The translations under genes and the position numbers were made by a program. DNA of 45,188 bases from Phycisphaerae bacterium (lineage in GTDB: Bacteria; Planctomycetota; Phycisphaerae; Phycisphaerales; Phycisphaeraceae), in the NCBI GenBank assembly GCA_002688155.1, contig NZCH01000029.1, positions 1 to 45,188 on the forward strand, in the 5' to 3' direction. The stretch's first letter is position 1. Each line of letters begins with the position of its first letter. The notes below the pieces were generated by a model that was given only the letters and a program-made list of their open reading frames with translations, made no database searches and was not told the DNA's origin. Shown here piece by piece: positions 1 through 10,339 of this stretch.

Positions 1-249
1 AGCGTCGGTGCCGGTAGCTGCCAGTGCTCCGGTGATTGTCTGCGAATCGGGCGATGGTGGCGCCGGTAGGTTGGCCAGCGCCGAAACCAGGTCACCACTT
101 AACACATGTGTATACCTGCTCATGGTCATATCCAACGTCTTGTGTCGTGCCAGCGTTTGCGCAACCTTTGGGTGCGCCCCGGTTCTGGCCAATTCGCTGA
201 TGAACGTATGACGCAAGGCGTGGAAGTCGGCGAACCTGCCGGACGCATA
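1..249 (-). pseudogene. Tyrosine recombinase/integrase C-terminal fragment; continues past the window start, N-terminal part replaced by recJ sequence
   Basis: Minus-strand translation (not in ORF track) gives ...YASGRFADFHALRHTFISELARTGAHPKVAQTLARHKTLDMTMSRYTHVLSGDLVSALANLPAPPSPDSQTITGALAATGTDA; HxLRHT box, ARH, and SRYTHV with nucleophile Tyr codon at 112-114. Confidence 0.85.
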
Positions 250-1504
250 CGTGATCGTGCACCCGCGCTTGCAGGAAACAGGCGAACAATCGGTTTCCGC
301 ACCAAACGAGGGTGGTGACACTGATCCGCCGGGCGGCTACCCGTTTGGCGACCTGTGCGGTGCTGGTGTGGCGTTCAAACTTGCATGGCAGATCGGGCGT
401 GCGCACTGCGGGTCCGACCGGTTGCCCGACGCGATGCGAGATCTGTTGCTGGACCTGTTGAGTCTGGCAGCGCTGGGCACGGTTGCGGACATCGTACCGC
501 TCGTCGATGAAAACCGCGTGATCACGCGCTTCGGGCTCGGGCAGATCAAGCGGACACGCTTTGTAGGGCTCACGGCGCTGATCGGCGCGTCTGGGCTCGC
601 GAGCGACGACATCAGCACGTACCACGTCGGGTTTGTGCTCGGGCCGCGGCTCAACGCGTGCGGGCGCATGGGCCACGCGCGCGATGCGGTGCACCTGCTC
701 ACGCAGGCAACACCCGACGAGGCGCAGGACATCGCATACGCATTGACCCATGCCAACGAACAGCGTCGCAGCACCGAACGCGACATGGTCGCCCGTGCCC
801 GGCACATCATCGAAACCAGTGGGTACGACAGTGACGACACGCGCGCCCTGGTTGTGGGCGACATATCGTTTCACGCCGGCGTGGCGGGCATCGTTGCCAG
901 CCGGCTGACCGAGCGGTACGCCCGCCCGGCGATTGTGCTGGCGTACGACGGTGACAATGCGTCCGGCTCGGCGCGCAGTGTGCCGGGCGTGTCCGTGCAC
1001 GAGGCGATTGGTGAGTGCGACGATTTGTTGACCAGCTGGGGCGGCCACGCAATGGCCGCGGGATTGCAGCTGCCGCGCAAACGCGTTGACGTGTTTCGCA
1101 ATCGGTTCGTCGGTGCGGTGAACGACCGTTTGGCCGCAGAGGATATGGTCGCGTTCGTCGACGTCGACGCACAATGCACGCTGAGCGACGTGCGCATCGA
1201 CGTGTGGGACCAGATCGACCGCATGGCGCCGTTTGGCCGAAGCAATCCGAGTCCGACACTGTGCGTGCGCGACGCCGTCATCGCCCAGCCGCCCAGGCGC
1301 ATGGGCAAAGAGGGCAAACACCTGCGCATGATGATCCGACGGGAGGGCCGGACCGTCGATGCAATCGCGTTCGGCATGGGTGATCTGGCCGACCAACTCG
1401 CCGCGGGCACGAAACTCGATGTCGTGTTCGAACCGAAACTCAACGTGTGGCAAGGGTCACGGCGCGCGGAGGTACATGTGAAGGATTTGAAGATTGTGCG
1501 GTGA
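240..1504 (+). CDS. recJ: Single-stranded-DNA exonuclease RecJ, 5'-truncated (DHH motifs I-III missing)
   Basis: YPFGDLCGAGVAFKLAWQI, LAALGTVADIVPLVDENRVI, GPRLNACGRMGHA and C-terminal GGHAMAAGLQ (DHHA1) are RecJ hallmarks; upstream sequence switches to integrase on the other strand. Confidence 0.8.
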
Positions 1505-1505
1505 C

Positions 1506-1527
1506 CGCCCTAACCCGGGTTAGGGCG
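1506..1527. repeat. Perfect 22-bp palindrome between convergent recJ and parA
   Basis: CGCCCTAACCC|GGGTTAGGGCG; overlaps the parA stop codon (1520-1522) and lies just after the recJ stop (1502-1504). Confidence 0.9.
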
Positions 1528-2518
1528 TTGGGATGGCGATGGATTTAGCGAGGTTCATGTAATCCGCGGCGCCGCGGCAGTCGGGGGCGTAGTCGAACAC
1601 GGTTTGGCCGAAGCTGGGGCACTCAGCGAGCTTGATGTTGCGCCGGATCGCCGGCTGATAGACACGTGCGCCCGCCCACGGCAGGTTCGTGCCGTGCGCT
1701 TCGCGTAAGAACGTCTCGATGTCCGCCAACACTTCACCGGCCAGCAGCGTTTGCTTTTCGTGCATGCACAGCACGATGCCGCTGACTCGCAGCTGATCGT
1801 TGAACGACTGCCGCACCAGGCTGACCGTTTCCAACAGTTGCGACACCCCCTGCAGTGCAAGGAAGTGCGCCTGCATGGGGATGATGACCTCGTTGGCCAG
1901 TGTCATCGCGTTGATCGCCAGCAGGCCCAGGCTCGGCGGGCAGTCGATGAAGATGTGGTCGAACGGGCGGGCATTTGTAGCCGCGCCCGCACCGTCTTGT
2001 ATCGCCAGTTTCTTCGCGAGAATGCGCTGTGCCTGGCCGGTGATCATCTTCGGCGCCAGCTCTGCCTCGACGCCCGCCAGATCGACACTCGCCGGCAGCA
2101 CCCACAGGTTGTCAGATACGGCCCGTACAACCTGCCCGGCCGTGACCGTGACATCGGTCATCAGCTCGTACGCCGACAACTCCAACTCTTCGGGGTGCAG
2201 CCCCAGATGCAGTGTCAGGTGCGCCTGCGGGTCCATGTCGACCAGCAGCACGCGATGCCCCATCCGCGCCAGGGCCGCGCCGATGTTGACTGTGGTCGTG
2301 GTCTTGCCGACCCCGCCCTTTTGATTGATCATCGCGATCCGCCGCGCCTGTGGGTTTGCGCCGGCGTCCGCGTCACCACCCGGTTCCATGCGATGATCTG
2401 CTGCCCCCGCGGGCAACGCAACCACCGCTGCTTGCGGCTTGGCGCGCACGACCGCCTTGCCGGCAGCGGACGCCGGGGCCTCCACAGGGACAGGTTGCTC
2501 AACAGTCGAATCGGTCAA
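1520..2518 (-). CDS. ParA/Soj-family ATPase
   Basis: RRIAMINQKGGVGKTTTTVNIGAALA deviant Walker A, LLVDMDPQAHLT, DHIFIDCPPSLGLL. TTG start at 2518 preceded by GGAGG (8-nt spacing); the ORF-track start at 2677 is probably too long. Confidence 0.85.
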   Translation of the reverse strand: MTDSTVEQPVPVEAPASAAGKAVVRAKPQAAVVALPAGAADHRMEPGGDADAGANPQARRIAMINQKGGVGKTTTTVNIGAALARMGHRVLLVDMDPQAHLTLHLGLHPEELELSAYELMTDVTVTAGQVVRAVSDNLWVLPASVDLAGVEAELAPKMITGQAQRILAKKLAIQDGAGAATNARPFDHIFIDCPPSLGLLAINAMTLANEVIIPMQAHFLALQGVSQLLETVSLVRQSFNDQLRVSGIVLCMHEKQTLLAGEVLADIETFLREAHGTNLPWAGARVYQPAIRRNIKLAECPSFGQTVFDYAPDCRGAADYMNLAKSIAIPTP

Positions 2519-2631
2519 AGACAACGCCTCCGTGCGTGTGCGAATCGCTTCCGTACTTCGTTCACAGCATCGTACCAGCACGGCCTGTGGGTGACAATGT
2601 TGTTCGTGACAGACGTGTACCTGGATTTTGA

Positions 2632-4266
<1,635 letters not shown>

Positions 4267-4397
4267 GGCGGAATATCAGCGCGGTGCGCATAAAGCCTGC
4301 GGACGGCGTTGGGAGGCGGTGCGATAACTGGTGGACTGTTGGAGGGGCTCAAATAAGATTCAGTGGAGCAATGAATCCCCTGCCTGGAACGGGGACG

Positions 4398-5903
4398 TCA
4401 GCCTGGCACGCGGCAGACGTCGCCGACGTAGTGAATGGACATGGCGTTGGTGACGCCGGGAACGCCGATGGGTTCACCGGTTATCAGGACGATGGGGTCA
4501 CCGGTGGTGACGAGGCCCTGGGTGAGCAGGAGCTGGTCCATGGCGTTGCGAAAATCGTAAACGCTTGGCGGGGTGGGCATGTGGATGGGGAGAACGGCGT
4601 ACATGAGCGCCATCTGGCGGAGCACGGCCGGATCGGAACTGGCAGCGACGATCGGGACGGGCATGTGGTTCTGGGACAGGTAACGTGCGCCACCGCCACG
4701 CTGGGACCAGACGACGATGAGCTTGGCGCCAAGGTCTCGCACGACGGAGTTGACGCCATGCGCCAATGCGGTGGTGCGGTAGCGGCTCTCCCGGAAGCGC
4801 ACGGGCGCGTCGACGGCGCGGCGCGGAACGCGGAAATGGCGTGTGGTGCGAAGGTGCGCCTCGGTGGCGAGCAGTGTACGTGCCATCATGTGAACGGTTT
4901 GGATCGGGTATTGGCCGATGGCGGTTTCGCCTGAGAGCATGACGGCGTCGGCGCCGTCGTAGATGGCGTTGGCGACGTCGCTGACCTCGGCGCGGGTCGG
5001 CATGGCATTGCCGATCATGGACTGAAGCATCTGCGTGGCGACGATGGCGGGTTTGCCGTAGTCGTGCGCTGCGTGAATGACGCGTTTCTGGATGATCGGG
5101 ACCTGCGGCAGGTCCATCTCGACGCCCAGATCACCGCGGGCGACCATAACGCCGTCAGCCTCGTCGATGATCGCCTCGAGTTCGTCGAGTGCCTGCGGCT
5201 TCTCGATCTTGGCGATCACGGTTTGCGGTGCGGTGCGTCGTGTGAGATAAACCTTGAGTTCGCGCACGTCACTGCTTTGGCGGATGAAGCTCAGTGCAAG
5301 CACGTCGACCTGGTGGTTGATCGCCCACTCAACGCACTGCCAGTCGTACTGGGTGAGGCTTGGCAATGTAAGCCGGCTGTCGGGCAGGTTCATGCCTTTG
5401 GCGGTGGTGATCAGGCCGCCGACTGTGACGGAACAGACGAGTTGTGCGTTGTCTTCGGTGAAGGTCTTCTCGTGGACGAGCATGCGAACGGCACCGTCGT
5501 TGACGAGGACGCGCTCACCGGGCTGAATGTCCTCGAACACGTCGGGCCTTGTGGTAGAGAATGTGATGTTACGTACGGCGGATTGGCCTGCCACGACGGA
5601 CTCGGTCTGGAAAACGACCATATCGCCGGTATGGACGTCGATACCCTCGTCGATGACCTGTCCGACGCGGACCTTCGGGCCGCTGATGTCGCCGATGACG
5701 GTCACGTGTGTGCGTTTGTGCTGCTCGGCAGTGCGCACGGCTGTGAGCAGGCGTTTGAAGTCGTCAAACGAGCCGTGGGAGAAGTTGATACGAAATGCGC
5801 GGACGCCCTCTTCGATCAGGCGGCCGAGCATGCCGGCGTCGGCGCACGCAGGACCGATCGTCGCGATCATTTTGGTGAGGATGAACTGGTCAGACGCGGG
5901 CAT
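4398..5903 (-). CDS. pyk: Pyruvate kinase
   Basis: TKMIATIGPACAD...IAKIEKPQALDELEAIIDEADGVMVARGDLGVEMDLPQVPIIQKRVI...GADAVMLSGETAIGQYP. Confidence 0.95.
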   Translation of the reverse strand: MPASDQFILTKMIATIGPACADAGMLGRLIEEGVRAFRINFSHGSFDDFKRLLTAVRTAEQHKRTHVTVIGDISGPKVRVGQVIDEGIDVHTGDMVVFQTESVVAGQSAVRNITFSTTRPDVFEDIQPGERVLVNDGAVRMLVHEKTFTEDNAQLVCSVTVGGLITTAKGMNLPDSRLTLPSLTQYDWQCVEWAINHQVDVLALSFIRQSSDVRELKVYLTRRTAPQTVIAKIEKPQALDELEAIIDEADGVMVARGDLGVEMDLPQVPIIQKRVIHAAHDYGKPAIVATQMLQSMIGNAMPTRAEVSDVANAIYDGADAVMLSGETAIGQYPIQTVHMMARTLLATEAHLRTTRHFRVPRRAVDAPVRFRESRYRTTALAHGVNSVVRDLGAKLIVVWSQRGGGARYLSQNHMPVPIVAASSDPAVLRQMALMYAVLPIHMPTPPSVYDFRNAMDQLLLTQGLVTTGDPIVLITGEPIGVPGVTNAMSIHYVGDVCRVPG

Positions 5904-6024
5904 GCAGGCATTGTACCGACAGCGAGTCACGCGACCGGAACTCTTGTGGCGTGTGGGTCGTGGCCCGTGGCCCGTGGGACTTAAGTTCCACGCCCGTTAG
6001 GAACCGATATTTAAAGTAAGCATA

Positions 6025-6993
6025 ATGGCGATGGTTTCACAGAATGAGTCAAACGCATCGGGTGCGCCCGGCCCTGGCCACAGCGCCAGTCCGGCGTGCG
6101 CAGGTGCCGGCGCGCGGTGTCTGACGATCGACGTCGAGGAATACTTCATGATCGAGGCGGCACACGGCGTGGTTGCGCCGGCGGACTGGGGTGACTGGCC
6201 GTCTCGGGTGCAGCGGAACATTGACCTGCTGCTCGAGATGTTTGCCCGCCATGATCGCGTGGGCACCTTCTTCATTCTGGGCGATATCGCACGCGATCAC
6301 CCGAAGATGGTGCGCCGCATCGCCGACGCGGGTCACGAGATCGCGAGTCATGGCACAGGGCATCAACGCCTGCATCGGCTGACGCCCGACGTGTTCGCCG
6401 ACACGCTAACGACCAGTTTCAAGCTTCTCGAAGACGCTACGGGTCAACGCGTGGCGGGATATCGCGCGCCGACGTTCAGCATCGTGCCGGGAACAAGCTG
6501 GGCAATCGATGTGCTTGCAGAGCACGGCGTTGAATACGACTCATCGATTTTTCCCGTGCGTCACCCGCAATACGGCGTGCCCGATGCGCCGCCGGCGCCA
6601 TTTTATGTACAAGGCCGGGATGGCGGCGCCCGGGTGTTGGAGATCCCGCCATTGGTGTGGGAAATCGCGGGCCGGCACGTGCCGGTCGCAGGCGGTGGAT
6701 ACTTCCGGTTGCTGCCGCAGTGGTTGATGAAACGCGGACTGCATCAGGCGCGGATACAAGGTCGCCCGGCAGTACTCTATTTTCATCCCTGGGAATTTGA
6801 CCCGGACATGCCGCGCATGCCGTTGTCGTTTACAGGGCGCATCCGCACGTACACACGGTTGCGACAGGCTGCGGCACGATTGGACGAGGTGATGCGGCTG
6901 GACGGACCGTGGATGCGCATGTGCGACGTAGCGTCGCGGGCGCGGCCAGAAGCCCAGGAGCGGCTACTGCTTTCCGAAGCGGCCAGTCCGTGA
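6025..6993 (+). CDS. Polysaccharide deacetylase, XrtA/PEP-CTERM-associated type (DUF3473-like)
   Basis: CLTIDVEEYFMIE...VGTFFILGDIARDHPKMVRRIADAGHEIASHGTGHQRLH...GYRAPTFSIVPGTSWAIDVLAEHGVEYDSSIFP. Confidence 0.85.
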   Translation: MAMVSQNESNASGAPGPGHSASPACAGAGARCLTIDVEEYFMIEAAHGVVAPADWGDWPSRVQRNIDLLLEMFARHDRVGTFFILGDIARDHPKMVRRIADAGHEIASHGTGHQRLHRLTPDVFADTLTTSFKLLEDATGQRVAGYRAPTFSIVPGTSWAIDVLAEHGVEYDSSIFPVRHPQYGVPDAPPAPFYVQGRDGGARVLEIPPLVWEIAGRHVPVAGGGYFRLLPQWLMKRGLHQARIQGRPAVLYFHPWEFDPDMPRMPLSFTGRIRTYTRLRQAAARLDEVMRLDGPWMRMCDVASRARPEAQERLLLSEAASP

Positions 6994-7105
6994 GCGCGAT
7001 GCCAACGATCATTCGTCACCACACCGCCTCTTCGCTGGCGCCCGGCGTGCGGTCTTGTATGCCGGTGAGCAGACAGTTCCACACCTTCAGCCGCAGCGTG
7101 ACGAG

Positions 7106-10100
7106 TTAGTACGCTCGGCCGATCGTGAATGAACCGGGGTCCTGCATCATGCCCGGGAAATGGTCTTCTTCCAATTCGCCCTGGATCAGGATCGTGGGCT
7201 TGATCAGGATAAGCAGCGACCGCTCGTCCTTGACGTGACTGCGGTTGGTGAAGAATCGGTTGAGGTAGGGAATTCGCGAGAGCACGGGAACACCGGACTC
7301 GATCTCAACGTCTGCCATCAAGCGCTGGCCGCCCATGAGCAGCGTGCCGCGGTCGGGCACACTGACGGTCGCGGCCGCCTGAGTGAGTTCCAGTTCCGGA
7401 GCTTCGATGAATGCGGTAGTCAGCCGCTGTTCAGGTTGATTATTGTCCTGATCATCGTCCTGGAAGACCGCCTCGTCGGTGAGGGCAACCTGCGGGATTT
7501 CGCGGATGTTGACGACGGATGCCAGGCTGGGCCTGACCGTCAGTGTGACATATCGCCGATCGGCGCTGATCGTGCCTTCAACATCAAGCACGGCGCCGGC
7601 ATTGACGATCGACAAGGTCGGATCGAACCCGCCGGTGTTGGACACCGGCTCGAGGTCGCTGACGAACGTGACCTGTCGCGCGACGACGACGAAAGCGCGC
7701 TGGCCGTTGAAGAACGTGATGCGCGGCGCGGTCAACGAAATTGACCGCTTGGTGCTTTGCGTAGCGCGAATCATCAGGTTGACCTGGAAGTCATCCAGGA
7801 ACGACACATTCAGGTCCATCGCCCGTCCCGTCGAAGCGAATCCGGACCCATTGATGAAGGTGCCTAAGCCCGAGCCGCCGATTCCGACGCCGAAGCTGCC
7901 CGGTAGCCCGGTGTTGACCGGGTTTGCAACGCTGATGCTGTCCTGCGCGAAACGCAGCGGTCCCCACTTGTTGCTCAGTCCCGTGTACTGGACGTCAAAA
8001 TCCACGCCGATGTCTTCGAGAAAGTTACTGTCAACCAGCAGGAATCGCGCTTCGACGGCGATCTGCATGGCGCGGGCTTCGCGAAGCTTGGTCAGAAGCG
8101 TTGCGATCTCACGGTGGTTCTGCGGTGTGGACTTGACGATGAAGTTTCCGTTAAGTTCCTGGATGCTGCTGACGTCGCCGCCATACTGCACCCATTCATC
8201 GGGTCGGCCGACCGTGTCGCGGATCAGGTTCATAATCGCTTCAATCAATTCTCCGCGCGATCGGCCGTCCCCAGCGCCCTCCACATCGTCATCGAACAGT
8301 TCGCCCGACGCTTGCGCCACGCCTTGGGCACCGCCGCCGCCGCCCGTGCTCGTATTCGATAGCGCCGCCCCCAGGTCAAATTGCGGCGCGTCGCCGAACG
8401 AGCCGACCTCCACCAGCAGGTCGCGGATGTCGTACACCTGCCGATCGGTCGTGCGCGTCAGGTCGCGCTGCGTCGAGACCGTGACGATGCCTTCGATGAT
8501 GCTAAAACCCAGCGGGTCCAACGGCGAATCGGCGCTCGCCTGTTGCAGCACCAGCCTTAAAATCAACTCCGCGGGCACTTCGCGCAATTGCAGCGAGATC
8601 GGGAAATCGCGGTCGATGCCCACTGCCTCGAGTTGCGCCCAGTTGAAGAAGAAATTCTGCGCGGTCTGGGTCTGCAGAAATTCGAGCACCTGCGACAGTT
8701 TGGCGTTTTCGAACTCGACGTTCTTGATCGGCTGATCGAGCTGCGCCGCAACGCGGCGGTTGATCTCGCTTTCACCAAAGTCCTCTTTTTGCGAGCTCAG
8801 CCGCCGCGAGGTGATCTGGGGCCAATCGTTGGGGTAGGCCATCAACTCTTGGAACGGAGTGCTCGCCCTGAGCAAATCGAGCGACACCTCGGCGAATTTA
8901 ACATTGCGATTGCGCATCGCATTGTTGACATCGACGAAGATCTTGGCGTCTTCGACCGTCTCCTTCATCAACTGGGCCGCGATGTTGTTCGCGTCCAGAA
9001 ACAGTGCCTGGCTAAGTAATTCCAATGCACGGTCGTATTTTTGTTCACGTCGCAACGCGTGCGCGCGGTGCAGCAGTTCGTTGACTTCCTGCTCGCGTTG
9101 CTCCTCTGCTCGGAGTTTGTTTTTCTGAGCCTCACCCGTGCGTATGATCTCCGCATCGCGTCGCACGCGCGCTTCCTCCTGGATGCGCAGGTTGTTGAGT
9201 TCTTTGGCAAACTGGACCGCTTGATCGCGGTAGTCGTTGTAATCCGCGGCGGGCAGAATGGTCTGATTCTGATCGATGACGATCTTGGACTGCTGGACTG
9301 CTTCGAGCGCGGCCGTGTAGTTGCGCTGTCGTTCCAGTTGGCGCGCCTTGTTCATGCGTTCTTTGAACTCGGCGACCGCGGCTTGAGCACGGATACTCAG
9401 CTTCGCCAGCTCGTTGTCGAGCAGCCCTTGAGGACGACTGTCGACAACGCTGGCGGTGGCCTGCGTCAAGCCCTGCTGCGCCTGTTCGCTGTCCGGGTCC
9501 ATCCGCAGCGCTTCCTCGAAGTGGCGCGCTGCAAGGTGCGATTGGCCGGACATCTGCGCTTTTCTACCTTCGGCGAGGTGCTCCTGAGCGCGCAGTTGAC
9601 GTGCCCTGGCGAGAATGTCTTCGTCAACGCTGGCGGACTGACTGGCCGGCGCACTTGCGTCCGTGCTGTGGCCGTTGGTCGTGGAAGCCATGTCGTCTGA
9701 TGGCGTGCCCGCTTCGTGTTCGCCACCGCCGCCGAGGCCAAGGTGGTTTTGCGCTGTCTTGAGTTGCCGGTCGAGTCGCTTGTTGTCGAACCAGCCCAGA
9801 TCGAGCCTGCTGTGTTTGATCGCGGTGAGTTTCTGGTATGCCTGCTGATACTGGCCCGCCTGAATGTCGGTTGTCGCCTCATCGAGCGAGCGTCGCGCTC
9901 GCGTCAGTTCGGCGTTGAGTTGGCGCTTGGCCGCGGCTGCGCCGGAACTGGCCTGCGATTTCTGCTCAGGGGTCGCCTGCCCGTGGCGCAGGACGGCTTT
10001 GTAAAAGCGAAGCGCCTGCGCAGGCCGTTTCGCCTGCGCTTGCTTGTGCCCGTGCGCCAACAGTGACGCGGGGTCGTCGCCGGCCGAGGTCTTGTGGCCA

Positions 10101-10339
10101 ATGTCCTGAATCATTTCGTACAGCGTCACGCGCTCCTGCTTCGAGAGCTGGACCGGGTCAACACGCATGAGCGTCGTTTTGGCGCCCAGCAAGTCCTTCT
10201 GCTGGTAAAGCTTTGTTCCCTGCTGGAACAGTTGCAGCGCGGTCGGGTGGTCATCCGCCGCTTTGACGGTGGCGCAGGTCTGTACGGAAACGATGGAGGC
10301 CAAAACGACAATAAGAAATGGACGTGGCATCGAATTCAA
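7106..10339 (-). CDS. Outer-membrane secretin (type II/III secretion/PilQ-like) with long TPR/coiled-coil N-terminal region
   Basis: Signal peptide-like N-terminus, TPR-like repeats, STN-like segment, C-terminal secretin signature TVSVPDRGTLLMGGQRLMADVEIESGVPVLSRIPYLNRFFTNRS. Confidence 0.85.
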   Translation of the reverse strand: MNSMPRPFLIVVLASIVSVQTCATVKAADDHPTALQLFQQGTKLYQQKDLLGAKTTLMRVDPVQLSKQERVTLYEMIQDIGHKTSAGDDPASLLAHGHKQAQAKRPAQALRFYKAVLRHGQATPEQKSQASSGAAAAKRQLNAELTRARRSLDEATTDIQAGQYQQAYQKLTAIKHSRLDLGWFDNKRLDRQLKTAQNHLGLGGGGEHEAGTPSDDMASTTNGHSTDASAPASQSASVDEDILARARQLRAQEHLAEGRKAQMSGQSHLAARHFEEALRMDPDSEQAQQGLTQATASVVDSRPQGLLDNELAKLSIRAQAAVAEFKERMNKARQLERQRNYTAALEAVQQSKIVIDQNQTILPAADYNDYRDQAVQFAKELNNLRIQEEARVRRDAEIIRTGEAQKNKLRAEEQREQEVNELLHRAHALRREQKYDRALELLSQALFLDANNIAAQLMKETVEDAKIFVDVNNAMRNRNVKFAEVSLDLLRASTPFQELMAYPNDWPQITSRRLSSQKEDFGESEINRRVAAQLDQPIKNVEFENAKLSQVLEFLQTQTAQNFFFNWAQLEAVGIDRDFPISLQLREVPAELILRLVLQQASADSPLDPLGFSIIEGIVTVSTQRDLTRTTDRQVYDIRDLLVEVGSFGDAPQFDLGAALSNTSTGGGGGAQGVAQASGELFDDDVEGAGDGRSRGELIEAIMNLIRDTVGRPDEWVQYGGDVSSIQELNGNFIVKSTPQNHREIATLLTKLREARAMQIAVEARFLLVDSNFLEDIGVDFDVQYTGLSNKWGPLRFAQDSISVANPVNTGLPGSFGVGIGGSGLGTFINGSGFASTGRAMDLNVSFLDDFQVNLMIRATQSTKRSISLTAPRITFFNGQRAFVVVARQVTFVSDLEPVSNTGGFDPTLSIVNAGAVLDVEGTISADRRYVTLTVRPSLASVVNIREIPQVALTDEAVFQDDDQDNNQPEQRLTTAFIEAPELELTQAAATVSVPDRGTLLMGGQRLMADVEIESGVPVLSRIPYLNRFFTNRSHVKDERSLLILIKPTILIQGELEEDHFPGMMQDPGSFTIGRAY

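Noticed and set aside
92-1453. 453-aa minus-strand ORF
   Set aside because: Antisense to recJ; low-complexity Arg/His/Ala composition typical of shadow ORFs in high-GC DNA. Only the 1-249 part in a different frame is a real (integrase) signal.
5064-5984. 306-aa plus-strand ORF
   Set aside because: Antisense shadow of pyruvate kinase.
7479-8735. 418-aa plus-strand ORF
   Set aside because: Antisense to the secretin; Ser/Arg/Pro-rich composition with no domain.
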